Shown here: piece after piece, positions 24,631 to 33,059 of the stretch | Layout of the letters: each line of letters opens with the position of its first letter | How positions within the stretch are numbered: position 1 is the first letter of the stretch | Assembly: GCA_020249865.1 (NCBI GenBank) | Contig: JADCEV010000150.1 | Location: 1 to 36,946 of the forward strand | Source: Roseomonas sp. | GTDB lineage: Bacteria; Pseudomonadota; Alphaproteobacteria; Acetobacterales; Acetobacteraceae | Length of the DNA stretch: 36,946 nucleotides | Direction of reading: 5' to 3' | Position numbers and translations under genes: made by a program | Notes under the pieces: model-generated | The model's database searches: none | Seen by the model: only the letters and a program-made list of their open reading frames with translations | Told to the model about the DNA's origin: nothing

Positions 24631-26225
24631 GGCGTGACATAGCCTTCCTTGATGTCGCGGGCGATGGCGGTGGGATCACGTTCTGCCGGCGGCCCCATGC
24701 CGCCACCGCCGGGCGTTTCATAGGTAATGATATCGCCTGGTTGCAGCACGATGCGCGCCTTGGCTGGAACAGGCTTGCCATTCACCAGATCACGCCCGCC
24801 GCGCCCGGGCGCGCCACCCAGCACGCCGCGCGGCGGATGCTGCACGCGTTCATGACGATAAGTGGCGGTTACTGGTTTTTCGCCGACCACTTCGAAGGAA
24901 AGCCGTTGTGAGAGCCCACCCCGCGTGCGTCCGGCACCGCCGGAATTGGGGATCAGCTCCTTTTCCGTCATCAGCATTGGCACTGCGTTTTCGAACTGTT
25001 CCACCGCTTGCGTCGCGACATTGGATGGGAAGGAAAGGCAGGCTGGGCCATCATGGGCCGGTGCGGCACCATGGCCGCCATTCATGAAGAACATGCGCAC
25101 ATAGCGGCGGCCTTCGGCGTTCTCGCCCGTGAAATACACATTCCAGAGCGGGCTGCCGCTTTCCGCAATCACGCGATCGGGAATGAGTTTCGCAAGCGCC
25201 GCCAGCACCAGCATGGGGAGATAGTGGCCCGTCAGGTGCCGCCCCCATACCGGCGCAGGACGGCGCGGATTCACGATGGAGCCTTCTGGGGCAATGAAGG
25301 TGATGGGCCTGAAGGAGCCATCATTATTCGGCGTCGCGGGATCAAAGGCGCATTTTACCGCATAATTGGAATAGGCGCGGGTGAAATTGAGCGGCGCATT
25401 CACCGGCCGCGCAATCTGCCCATCTGTGCCAGTGAAATCGAGCGTGAGATCACTGCCCTTGATGGTGAGTTTCAGGCGAATAGTGACCGGGTGTTCAAAG
25501 CCATCGGCGGTGACTTCATCTTCCACCACGCCATCAGGGGCGGCGGCAATCGCATCGCGCATGGCGCGTTCGGAACGGGTAAAGATTTCGCCGGCCAGCG
25601 CATCCAGATCATCAATGCCTTCTTCCGCCATAATGCGCGCCAGGCGCTTTTCCGCCTGTTCATAGGCCGCGAATTGCGCGCGGATATCGCCCAATGTTTC
25701 ATCTGGTTGGCGCAGATTGGCTTCCATGAAAGCAATCACATCCTCATTTTCCACGCCACCTTTAAGGATGCGGGTGATGGGGATGGTGAGGCCCTCTTCC
25801 CAGGAATCACGCGCTTCAACAGAAGGCGCGCCGCCGATATCGGTGGAATGGAAGGTGCTGCCCAGCCAGGAAATCACGCGGCCCTTGGCGAAGATGGGCT
25901 TGATCATCGTGATGTCGTTCAAATGGCCAGTGCCGTAATAGCCATCATTCGAAATCAGCACATCGCCGGGCGAAAGCCGCTCCACCGGGTAGCGTTGCAG
26001 CATAATCGCCAAGGTGCGCGGCATGGTGCCCACAAAAGACGGCACAGAACGTGACGATTGCGCGAATTGCCGCCCGGCGCTGTCCATCAGCCCAATCGCC
26101 ATATCCCAGTTATCGCGCACAACGGAGGAGAAGGAGGTACGCACAAAACTCTGCGCCGTTTCATCCATCAGCCCGGCAATGCGCTGCCAGGCGGTGCCAA
26201 GCCGAAGGGCGGAAAAGCTGGACAT
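24627..26225 (-). CDS. hyuB: Hydantoinase/oxoprolinase family protein, HyuB-type subunit
   Basis: 532 residues. Family segments visible are FVRTSFSSVVRDNWDMAIGL (28-47), GDVLISNDGYYGTGHLNDI, VEARDSWEEGL, the middle LTLDFTGTDGQIARPVNAPLNF, and the Gly-rich C-terminal pair PNSGGAGRTRGGLSQ and YETPGGGGMGPP. HyuB pairs with HyuA; the two are fused in eukaryotic 5-oxoprolinase but separate here. GGAGAA lies a few bases before the ATG at 26225. It is 13 bases after the ThDP enzyme gene and overlaps hyuA, so all are one transcription unit. Substrate as for HyuA: lactam or hydantoin type, not settled. Confidence 0.9.
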   Translation of the reverse strand: MSSFSALRLGTAWQRIAGLMDETAQSFVRTSFSSVVRDNWDMAIGLMDSAGRQFAQSSRSVPSFVGTMPRTLAIMLQRYPVERLSPGDVLISNDGYYGTGHLNDITMIKPIFAKGRVISWLGSTFHSTDIGGAPSVEARDSWEEGLTIPITRILKGGVENEDVIAFMEANLRQPDETLGDIRAQFAAYEQAEKRLARIMAEEGIDDLDALAGEIFTRSERAMRDAIAAAPDGVVEDEVTADGFEHPVTIRLKLTIKGSDLTLDFTGTDGQIARPVNAPLNFTRAYSNYAVKCAFDPATPNNDGSFRPITFIAPEGSIVNPRRPAPVWGRHLTGHYLPMLVLAALAKLIPDRVIAESGSPLWNVYFTGENAEGRRYVRMFFMNGGHGAAPAHDGPACLSFPSNVATQAVEQFENAVPMLMTEKELIPNSGGAGRTRGGLSQRLSFEVVGEKPVTATYRHERVQHPPRGVLGGAPGRGGRDLVNGKPVPAKARIVLQPGDIITYETPGGGGMGPPAERDPTAIARDIKEGYVTP

Positions 26226-26238
26226 AACCTATTCTCCT

Positions 26239-27837
26239 TCAGCCGCGCATGGCTTGCAGTTGCGCGGAGTAGCCGGCGGGGTTCACCGTCACGTCAATCA
26301 GGCTTGGGCCTTTATGCGCGAAGGCGGCATCGAGTGCGGCGATATAGTCAGCCTCGGTCGCGGCAGCGAAACCCTTGGCGCCGAAACCTTCCGCGATGGC
26401 GGCGAAATCCGGTCGCGCCCAGCGCACGCCTTCGGGTGGCAATTGCCTTTGCTGCTGCTTGATATCAATCAGCGACAGCGCACCATCATTGAAGACAATG
26501 GTGATGCAGGGCGCGCCGGCTTCAGCAGCGGTGGCGAGTTCCGCAACACACATCATCAGCCCGCCATCACCGGTAAAGGCAATGGCGCCATCGGTTGGGT
26601 TTTCCAGCGCCGCGGCCAGCGCCGCTGGCAGGGCAAAACCCATGGAAGCTAGCCCGTTTGAAATCAGCACATCGCGCGGTGCGGCGCATTCCCAAAAGGC
26701 GGTGGCGGAAAACATATGCGCGCCCGCATCCACGCTGATGCGCGGGCGGCGCCCGGCGCGGTGCGCGGCTTCCTGCGCCAGGGTCACGATACGCGGTGGC
26801 GCGACACCTCCCGAGCCTTGCCAAGTCAAAGCCGCTCGCATCGCGTCCCGATGTGCCGCAATTTCTGCGACCTTCCAGGTGCTGCGCGTGGCGCTTTGCG
26901 TCAGCGCTGCAAAGGCAGGTGCCAGCGCGCCATGCAAGGCAGCGCTTGGTGTGACGTAATGCACTGGATGGGCGCGTAGGCCGATATCCAAGACGGGTGC
27001 CTTGTAGCGCCAGGGTTGCAGGATAAGCTCCACCGGATCGAGCCCCGCGAGGATGATCAAATCCGCATCCTGCACGCAGGGCGCTTCCAAGGAACCGCCG
27101 GTGAAAATGCCGACGAAATAGGGATCAGCATCCGCAATCACGCCCTTGGCCTTATAGGTCACCAGCGCGGGGCAGCCGAGGGCTGCGACCAAAGCGCGCA
27201 GTGGTTCGGCTGCCGCGACAGCCTCCACGCCCACCAGGATCACGGGTTTGCGCGCTGCCGCCAGCATGGCGCGTGCTGTCGCCAGCGCATCGGCATCCAG
27301 CGACGTTGCGATATTGGAAGGCAAGGGCAGCAATTCGCCCGTCGGGCGACGCGCGGCTTCGCTGGTCAAATCCAGATGCACGGGACCGAACGGCGCCTGC
27401 ATGGCAAGATCAAGCATGGCTTCGATCTCAGCGGCTGGGTTGTCGCTGCGCGCTTGCGTATAGCCCTTGACCAATTCCGCGCTGGCGGCGCGCTGATCAA
27501 ACACCTGATGGGTGATGTAGCTGAGTTGCTTTTCGGTGAAGCCATCCGTCAGCAGCAAGACCGGCGCGCGTTCCAAAGCAGCGCAGGCAATGCCATTCAG
27601 CGCATTCATCAGCCCCGGCCCCTTGGTGGTCAGCACCACGCCGGGCGCACCGGTCACTTCTGCATCCGCCACCGCCATCATCGCCGCATTACCCTCATGC
27701 CGCGCCAGGATGAAGCGAATGCCGAAACGCTCAGCCGCCGCGATGATATCCAGCGAAGAACCACCGCCCGGCACGCCATAGATGCGCTTCGTGCCGCGCC
27801 GCGCGAGTGCGGCCAGCAAATACTCAGCGGTATTCAT
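26239..27837 (-). CDS. Thiamine diphosphate-dependent enzyme, acetolactate synthase/decarboxylase-like
   Basis: 532 residues in the three-domain POX/AHAS layout: PYR domain with the cofactor-activating Glu48 in ARHEGNAAMMA, the segment LTTKGPGLMNALNGIA, a central domain (about 190-330), and a PP domain with GDGGLMMCVAELATAAEAG and VFNDGAL, the ThDP/Mg2+ motif (GDG ... ND). The enzyme decarboxylates or ligates a 2-keto acid; acetolactate synthase proper, sulfoacetaldehyde acetyltransferase, benzoylformate-like or oxalyl-CoA types cannot be told apart by eye. There is no regulatory subunit nearby, so a catabolic role is favoured over branched-chain amino acid synthesis. It overlaps the gamma-glutamyltransferase gene by four bases. 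Confidence 0.88.
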   Translation of the reverse strand: MNTAEYLLAALARRGTKRIYGVPGGGSSLDIIAAAERFGIRFILARHEGNAAMMAVADAEVTGAPGVVLTTKGPGLMNALNGIACAALERAPVLLLTDGFTEKQLSYITHQVFDQRAASAELVKGYTQARSDNPAAEIEAMLDLAMQAPFGPVHLDLTSEAARRPTGELLPLPSNIATSLDADALATARAMLAAARKPVILVGVEAVAAAEPLRALVAALGCPALVTYKAKGVIADADPYFVGIFTGGSLEAPCVQDADLIILAGLDPVELILQPWRYKAPVLDIGLRAHPVHYVTPSAALHGALAPAFAALTQSATRSTWKVAEIAAHRDAMRAALTWQGSGGVAPPRIVTLAQEAAHRAGRRPRISVDAGAHMFSATAFWECAAPRDVLISNGLASMGFALPAALAAALENPTDGAIAFTGDGGLMMCVAELATAAEAGAPCITIVFNDGALSLIDIKQQQRQLPPEGVRWARPDFAAIAEGFGAKGFAAATEADYIAALDAAFAHKGPSLIDVTVNPAGYSAQLQAMRG

Positions 27838-29522
27838 GTACGTGCCCGATCCGGCCAGAAACGCACACCAGCGCGCGCAAGGCCACCGCCAAGACCAATC
27901 GCCGTGCCATCCGCGCGCCAGCAGGCCGCACCTTCCATGCTGCCATCGGCGTGGAAGGCAATGGCATTCATCCCGCCACCAACATGCGGCATGGAGGAGA
28001 TTTGGTGCCCGCGCTTGCCGAGTGCTTCCAGCACCAAAGCATCAATGGCCGGCTCCACCTCCACCGCAGCCCCTTGCGTCCATAGTCGCGGCGCTTCCAC
28101 CGCTTCCTGCAGCGACATGCCGTGATCCACCAGATTGAGGAAACCCTGCATGACAGAACCAAAAATCCGCAAACCACCCGGCATGCCAAGCGCATAGGCG
28201 GGCTTGCCATCCTTCAGCGCAATCAGCGGCGCCTGGGATGTGGTGATGCGCTTGCCGGGTGCCACTGACAAAGCCTTGCCGGGGCGTGGGTCAAACAGCG
28301 CCATGTAATTGTTCGGGATCAGCCCCGTGCCCGGCACCAGGAAGCGCGCGCCGAAAAGCGAATTGATGGTCTGCGTCGAGCAAACAATATTGCCCTGATC
28401 ATCCGCGACCGTGACATGGGTGGTATTGGCGCTTTCACCTGGGCCAACACCCGGCCCCCAGGCTTGCGCGCGCGCCATATCCAAGGCGGCGCGGCGTTCA
28501 TCGCCATAGGCGCGCGAAATCAGCCGTGCGACGGGCACATCCACAAAGGCCGGGTCGGCGGTGGCGGCGGCGCGATCAGCGAAGGCAATCTTCAGGGCCT
28601 CGGCCAGCAGATGCAGCGTATCGGCGCTGCCAAAGCCCATCCCGTGCAGATCGAAGCCTTCCAGGATATTCAGCATTTGCAGCACATGCACACCGGAAGA
28701 AGCCGGTGGCGGTGGCAGCAACACCTCATAGCCACGATAGGGGCCGCGCAAGGGCGCGCGTTCAATCGTCGCGAAATCGGCGATATCGGCCGCCGAGATA
28801 ATGCCGCCGGCCTTCCTGATGCCATCGGCAATCGCGCTGCCCAAGGCGCCCTTCAGCACGCCCGAACCTTCGCGCGCAATCAGCGTGAGGGTTTCGGCAT
28901 ATTCGGCCTGGATCAGTCGCGCCCCTGGCTTGATCGGTGCGCCACCAGGCAAAAGCAACGCGGCAATGGCGGGATCGCGCGCCAGATCATGTGCCGCTTC
29001 ATTGATGCATTCCGCCAGATAGGGCGTGACGTTAAAGCCGCGCGCCGCATGGCGGATGGCCGGTGCCATCACATCGGCCAGGGACATGCTGCCGAAGCGC
29101 GCCAAGGTTTCGCACCACGCGCGCAGATTGCCCGGCACCGCGACGGAAAGCGGGCCGACGATATTGGTGCGGCCTGTCGCTTCGAAATTCATCGCATTGG
29201 CCGGTTCGGCCGGTGAGAACATATCGGCGCGTGCGGCGGCGGGGGCGGTGGAAAGCCCATCAATCACCGTGTGCCGTCCATCTGGCAGGCGCAGATGCGC
29301 CATGCCGCCACCCAATATGCCGACCATCATGGGTTCCACCACGGTCAGCGTAAACAGGGCGGCGATGGCGCCATCCACCGCATTGCCGCCGGCGGCCAGC
29401 ATTTCCGCCCCCGCCGCAGAAGCGAGCGGGTGGTTCGTCACCACCATGCCGCGTGTGCCTATGGCCGGGCGCTTATCGGTGGTGAAACGCGAAGCTGCGC
29501 GTGCGCGCCAATCCTGAGTCAT
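27834..29522 (-). CDS. Gamma-glutamyltransferase family protein (Ntn hydrolase)
   Basis: 562 residues, family length. N-terminal GMVVTNHPLASAAGAEMLAAGGNAVDGA (from residue 25; the AxGGNAxDAA-type motif), VGILGGGMAHLRLPDG, PGNLRAWCETL, and PPPASSGVHVLQMLNILEG follow the family order. The autoprocessing site is NTTHVTVAD with Thr367 as the new N-terminal nucleophile. It then has TQTINSLFGARFLVPGTG and NNYMALFDP. No clear signal peptide is visible, so it may be cytoplasmic, unlike E. coli Ggt. It would hydrolyse or transfer gamma-glutamyl groups, though many homologues act on other amides. It overlaps the ThDP gene (ATGA) and lies 12 bases after the MFS gene. Confidence 0.9.
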   Translation of the reverse strand: MTQDWRARAASRFTTDKRPAIGTRGMVVTNHPLASAAGAEMLAAGGNAVDGAIAALFTLTVVEPMMVGILGGGMAHLRLPDGRHTVIDGLSTAPAAARADMFSPAEPANAMNFEATGRTNIVGPLSVAVPGNLRAWCETLARFGSMSLADVMAPAIRHAARGFNVTPYLAECINEAAHDLARDPAIAALLLPGGAPIKPGARLIQAEYAETLTLIAREGSGVLKGALGSAIADGIRKAGGIISAADIADFATIERAPLRGPYRGYEVLLPPPPASSGVHVLQMLNILEGFDLHGMGFGSADTLHLLAEALKIAFADRAAATADPAFVDVPVARLISRAYGDERRAALDMARAQAWGPGVGPGESANTTHVTVADDQGNIVCSTQTINSLFGARFLVPGTGLIPNNYMALFDPRPGKALSVAPGKRITTSQAPLIALKDGKPAYALGMPGGLRIFGSVMQGFLNLVDHGMSLQEAVEAPRLWTQGAAVEVEPAIDALVLEALGKRGHQISSMPHVGGGMNAIAFHADGSMEGAACWRADGTAIGLGGGLARAGVRFWPDRART

Positions 29523-29534
29523 ACGATTTTCTTT

Positions 29535-30698
29535 CTATTGCCGTACCCGCATGAGCATGAGCGCGCCAACCGCCGCCACACCCAGCAAGGCCGTGAACCA
29601 CAAGGACGCCGCGCCGAAATCATCCAGCAGCAGCCCAAACAACAAGGGCGCGAAAGCCTGTGAAGCCCGCGCCGGCGCGGTGATGAAGCCCTGGCGTTGG
29701 CCATAGCCAATGGGACCAAACAGCGCCAAGGGCAGCGTGCCGCGTGTGATGGTCAGCAACCCATTACCCGCGCCATGAATAATCACAAACAGCGCGGCAA
29801 AGGGCGCGCCCAGCGCCATCAGCACCGCCACTGCCACCGGATGCGCGCCCGCGGCGATGCGGGCGGAAAAAAGCGGGTTCATGTTGCGCATGATGGTGAA
29901 TTCAACGATGCGCGCCGCTACCTGTGCTGGGCCCATCAGCGCGCCGGCTGCAATCGCCGCCGCCAGCGAGGTGCCGGCGGATTGCAACAAGCCCGGCAAA
30001 TGCGCGCCAAGCGCGGTGGAGCTGAAACTTGCGGTCGCCAGCACGAAAGCCAGCAGGATCATGTTGCGCTTCTGGTCGCGCATTTCCTCGGCGGATAATG
30101 GCGGCACGGCTGCCTTGGGCGGTGGCGGCGGCGCTTTCGGGATCAGCAGGCGATTGAGCGGCAGGCAGATGAAAAGATGCAAGGCCACCCAGCCCAAGCA
30201 GGCGCCGCGCCAGCCCCATTCCGCTTCCATCAGCGCGGAAAGCGGCCAACCTACCGTACTGGCAAAGCCCGCAATCAGCGTAATGCCGGTGATGCTGTTG
30301 CGCGCATCCTTGCCGTAAAGCCCGGCAAGGGTCGCAAAAGCCGCATCGTAAAGCCCCATCGCCATGGCGATGCCGATGATGAACCAACTCAGGATCAGCA
30401 AGGGCAGACCATTGGCAAAGGCCATGATCAGCAGGCCGAGGATGAAAATGAGATTGGAAATCGCCAGCACATCGCGCCCGCCGCGTTGGTCAATCGCGCG
30501 GCCGGCGGCGGGGCCGAGTAACGCGGTCAGCAGCAGGGAGCCCGAAAACACTCCAAAGACCATGGCGCGCGAAAGGCCAAGATCCTCGGCGATTGGCGCG
30601 GCCAGAATTGCCGGCAGGTAATAGGAAGACCCCCAGGCCAGGGTCTGGGTGGTGCCAAGCACCGTCACCACCCTGGCCTTGGAAGCGGTTGCGCTCAT
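29535..30698 (-). CDS. MFS transporter
   Basis: 387 residues with about twelve membrane helices. A central cytoplasmic loop (PKAPPPPPKAAVPPLSAEE) divides two six-helix bundles, and the loop 2-3 motif is reduced to GRAIDQRGGRDVL. It lies in the inner membrane; it resembles monocarboxylate/OFA-like carriers in general look but the substrate is unknown. Its place directly before gamma-glutamyltransferase suggests uptake of that pathway's substrate. The ATG at 30698 gives MSATASKAR and the first helix soon after; no Shine-Dalgarno is visible since a T-run precedes it. An in-frame ATG at 30767 lies inside the dehydrogenase gene and is less likely. Confidence 0.88.
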   Translation of the reverse strand: MSATASKARVVTVLGTTQTLAWGSSYYLPAILAAPIAEDLGLSRAMVFGVFSGSLLLTALLGPAAGRAIDQRGGRDVLAISNLIFILGLLIMAFANGLPLLILSWFIIGIAMAMGLYDAAFATLAGLYGKDARNSITGITLIAGFASTVGWPLSALMEAEWGWRGACLGWVALHLFICLPLNRLLIPKAPPPPPKAAVPPLSAEEMRDQKRNMILLAFVLATASFSSTALGAHLPGLLQSAGTSLAAAIAAGALMGPAQVAARIVEFTIMRNMNPLFSARIAAGAHPVAVAVLMALGAPFAALFVIIHGAGNGLLTITRGTLPLALFGPIGYGQRQGFITAPARASQAFAPLLFGLLLDDFGAASLWFTALLGVAAVGALMLMRVRQ

Positions 30699-30700
30699 GG

Positions 30701-30738
30701 AAAAAAGCCCAAGCGCGCGATCAATCCGTAATCGCGCG
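30701..30738 (-). terminator. Terminator- or attenuator-like hairpin with T-run between dehydrogenase and MFS genes
   Basis: Read on the minus strand, CGCGCGAT (30738-30731) can pair with ATCGCGCG (30721-30714) across a nine-base loop, an eight-base perfect stem that includes the dehydrogenase stop codon. Seven bases on comes a run of six T (30706-30701), just before the MFS start. The gap between stem and T-run is longer than in a standard intrinsic terminator. Partial termination or translation-linked attenuation is possible; full termination is doubtful. Confidence 0.35.
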
Positions 30739-31779
30739 GCCGCGCGCCTTGGCGTAGCGCTCCGCAAAACGGCCCTTCACTTCCGGGTTGATGATACGCG
30801 GCGGCATTTTGGCGGCGGCGCAGGCGGAAAAGGCTTCCGCCGCAATGCGCGTGATCATGGACCGGCTTTCATGCGTCACACCCGCCGTGTGCTGCGTGCA
30901 AATCACCGCCGGGTGCCATAATAGCGGGTGATCCTTGGGCGGCGGTTCCTGTTCCCAGACATCCAAACCGGCCGAGGCCAATTGGCCAGATTCCAGCGCC
31001 GCCAGCACAGCGTTTTCATCATGGATGGAACCACGCGCGGTGGTCACCAGAATGGCGCCCTTCTTCATGCCGGCCAGCGCCTTGGCATCAATAATGGCGC
31101 GGCTTTCGGGTGTTAAGGGGCAATGCACACTAACGATATCGGATTGCGCCAGCAATTCGGCCAGCTCCACCTTCTCCGCCCCGCGCTTAGCGATGGTGTC
31201 GGCATCCACATAGGGGTCATAGGCCAGCACGCGGCAATTGAAAGCGGCCTTCACAATGGCGGTGGTGCGCGACCCGACATTGCCAATGCCAATCACGCCA
31301 ACCGTCTTATCGAGCAGATTATTGCCCATGAAGACCTCGCGGCGCTTGGCTTCGCCCGCGCGCATGGCGGCGTGGGTCTGTGGCATTTTCTTGATCAGTG
31401 CCAGCATCATGCCAACGGCGTGTTCCGCCACGGCTTCGGCATTGCCGCCGGCCTGGTTCACCAGCAGCACGCCGGCCTTTGTGCAGGAATCTGGGTTGAT
31501 CGTGTCATAGCCCGCGCCCTGGGATGCGACCATCAGCAGGTTGGGCAGGTGCTGCAGCAGCGTATCATTCACGTGAAACGCCTTGGGCAATTCATCGCGT
31601 GATGCACGCACATAATAGCCATCGCATGTGGCAAGTTCCGCGAGCGCGGCCTCTTCACCGTTATCAAGAGAAAGCCGCACCACTTCCAAAGCAGGATCGG
31701 CAGTGGCGGTTTCCAGAAAGCTTGGATGCGGCACGCGTTCCAGATAGGCGACGCGGAATGGCTTATTGACTGCGGACAA
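30721..31779 (-). CDS. D-isomer-specific 2-hydroxyacid dehydrogenase
   Basis: 352 residues from a TTG at 31779. The two-domain NAD(P)-dependent fold shows the substrate-loop SQGAGYDTIN (86-95), the hinge EAVAEHAVGMMLALIK, Rossmann motif GVIGIGNVGSR (161-171), and catalytic ARG (Arg249), EQEPP (Glu278) and QHTAG (His297). It reduces a 2-keto acid to the D-hydroxy acid or the reverse; D-glycerate, phosphoglycerate-like or D-lactate types all possible. Start choice: a GGGGGAAG site lies five bases before the TTG; GTG at 31785 and TTG at 31794 are alternatives, so the N-terminus is uncertain by up to five residues. It lies between the cytochrome c and MFS genes. Confidence 0.88.
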   Translation of the reverse strand: MSAVNKPFRVAYLERVPHPSFLETATADPALEVVRLSLDNGEEAALAELATCDGYYVRASRDELPKAFHVNDTLLQHLPNLLMVASQGAGYDTINPDSCTKAGVLLVNQAGGNAEAVAEHAVGMMLALIKKMPQTHAAMRAGEAKRREVFMGNNLLDKTVGVIGIGNVGSRTTAIVKAAFNCRVLAYDPYVDADTIAKRGAEKVELAELLAQSDIVSVHCPLTPESRAIIDAKALAGMKKGAILVTTARGSIHDENAVLAALESGQLASAGLDVWEQEPPPKDHPLLWHPAVICTQHTAGVTHESRSMITRIAAEAFSACAAAKMPPRIINPEVKGRFAERYAKARGRAITD

Positions 31780-31847
31780 GTTCACTTCCCCCAATTTTTC
31801 GATAGGGGGATGCTAGACCCGGTTTTACGGATACGCCAAGCCGGGGT

Positions 31848-32165
31848 TCACCGCTTCACCGTCAGCAGATAGGCCACGATATCATCCAACTCCTCCCGGC
31901 TCAGGCGGTAATCGGGCATATTCGCATGCGGCGTGCGCAAATACGCGCGCAGCGACATGGAAGTTGTGGAAGGCAGCGCGGCAATGGCGGCGAAGCTTGG
32001 CGCGATATCGGTCGCGGGGCCAGGGCCGCCCGGCGCGATGCGGTGGCAATTGGCGCACCAGGTCGCGGCCAGGCGCTGCCCGGCAATGGGGTCGCCCGGT
32101 TCCATCTGCGCCAGCGCCACACCCGGCAAAGCCGCCAATACGCATGCGATCAGCCAATGGCGCAT
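31848..32165 (-). CDS. Small exported monohaem cytochrome c
   Basis: 105 residues: signal peptide MRHWLIACVLAALPGVALA, haem site CANCH (37-41), and distal ligand Met83 in ANMPDYRLS, followed by the C-terminal helix ELDDIVAYLLTVK. This is a class I cytochrome c fold of the periplasm that carries electrons to or from a dehydrogenase or oxidase. The ATG at 32165 is fixed by a strong upstream AGGAGGA and by the signal peptide; the longer open frame upstream is not used. It sits between SDR and hydroxyacid dehydrogenase genes. No membrane-bound redox partner is encoded next to it. Confidence 0.9.
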   Translation of the reverse strand: MRHWLIACVLAALPGVALAQMEPGDPIAGQRLAATWCANCHRIAPGGPGPATDIAPSFAAIAALPSTTSMSLRAYLRTPHANMPDYRLSREELDDIVAYLLTVKR

Positions 32166-32170
32166 TTTGA

Positions 32171-32177
32171 TCCTCCT
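32171..32177 (-). promoter_or_regulatory. Strong ribosome binding site of the cytochrome c gene
   Basis: AGGAGGA on the minus strand, five bases before the ATG at 32165. It selects this start over in-frame starts further upstream and matches the predicted signal peptide. Confidence 0.7.
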
Positions 32178-32196
32178 GCTGCTGGGTGGCCCTGCC

Positions 32197-32946
32197 TCAG
32201 GCAAGGTAATTGCCCCCATTGATGTGATAAACCTGACCCGTGATCCAGGCGGCTTGATCAGACGCAAGATAAAGCATCAACCCTGCGATTTCTTCCGGCC
32301 GCCCCATCCGCCCCAGCGGGATTTGCTGCGCCATCACCGCAAGCTCCGCTTCGCTATTGCCGTAGCGCGGCTGGGCGGTATCGGTCAGCCCCGGCGCGAT
32401 GGCGTTCACGCGAATGCCATGGGGCGCAAGCGACAGGGCCATTGACCGTGTCATCCCGATAATCCCGGCCTTGGTCGCGGTATAATGCACCCCAAGCGGC
32501 GCCCCCCGGACCGAGGATGACGACAGATTGATGATCACCCCCTTGATCCCAGCGGCCACCATGGCGCGCGCCGCTGCCTGGGCGCAAAAGGCGCTGCCTT
32601 TCAGGTTCACGGAAATCACCCGGTCCCATTCGGCTTCTGTCATGTCCAGAAACTCCACGCGCGGGAAAATGCCGGCATTATTCACCAGCACATCAATCCG
32701 CCCGAGTGTGGCCACTGTCTGTTCCACCAGGGCGGCGGCACCTGCGGCGGTGCCGACATCGCCCCGGATCAGCGCTGCACGGCGGCCTGCGGCGCGGACC
32801 TCAGTCGCGACGGCCTCGGCCTGGGCCTGATCATCCAGCCAATTGATCGCGACATCATGCCCCGCCGCCGCCAGGGCGCGCGCCGCGGCGGCCCCAATGC
32901 CCTGCTGCGCGCCGGTTACCAGCGCCACCCGTGTTTCGCCTGCCAT
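32197..32946 (-). CDS. SDR family NAD(P)-dependent oxidoreductase
   Basis: 249 residues, a classical short-chain dehydrogenase. It has TGAQQGIG (11-18), GDVGTAAGAAALV, NNAG (89-92), catalytic Ser region INLSSSS, YTATK (Tyr155, Lys159), and the C-terminal INGG. The substrate is not predictable; similar sequences are annotated as 3-oxoacyl-ACP reductases or sugar/alcohol dehydrogenases. The ATG at 32946 gives the standard N-terminus (MAGETRVALVTG); the longer upstream frame is a low-complexity read-through. It is first gene of the minus-strand cluster, 31 bases before the cytochrome c gene, and divergent from another SDR gene. Confidence 0.9.
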   Translation of the reverse strand: MAGETRVALVTGAQQGIGAAAARALAAAGHDVAINWLDDQAQAEAVATEVRAAGRRAALIRGDVGTAAGAAALVEQTVATLGRIDVLVNNAGIFPRVEFLDMTEAEWDRVISVNLKGSAFCAQAAARAMVAAGIKGVIINLSSSSVRGAPLGVHYTATKAGIIGMTRSMALSLAPHGIRVNAIAPGLTDTAQPRYGNSEAELAVMAQQIPLGRMGRPEEIAGLMLYLASDQAAWITGQVYHINGGNYLA

Positions 32947-33059
32947 GGTCTGAACCCCCGCTTTCGCGGTCAGGCTAGGCGCAAAAGGCGGGATTGTCTT
33001 GAGGGCTTGCCCCGGCGCGCGCCCGGTGGCACCCCTTGGCAGGAGAGGGAGGCGGCGCA
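32947..33059. promoter_or_regulatory. Divergent intergenic region between two SDR-led operons
   Basis: These 113 bases separate the two catabolic units and must hold both promoters. A ribosome binding site for the rightward operon is visible (33041-33052). No convincing operator or -35/-10 pair was found, and no regulator gene adjoins it. Confidence 0.3.
33041..33052 (+). promoter_or_regulatory. Ribosome binding site deciding the GTG start of the rightward SDR gene
   Basis: AGGAGAGGGAGG ends seven bases before the GTG at 33060. It favours that start over the in-frame TTG at 33036, which lies upstream of this site. Confidence 0.65.

Noticed and set aside
26239-27837. Biosynthetic acetolactate synthase large subunit (ilvB)
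   Set aside because: No small regulatory subunit or ilvC lies nearby, and the gene is embedded in a catabolic cluster. Only the broad ThDP family is supported.
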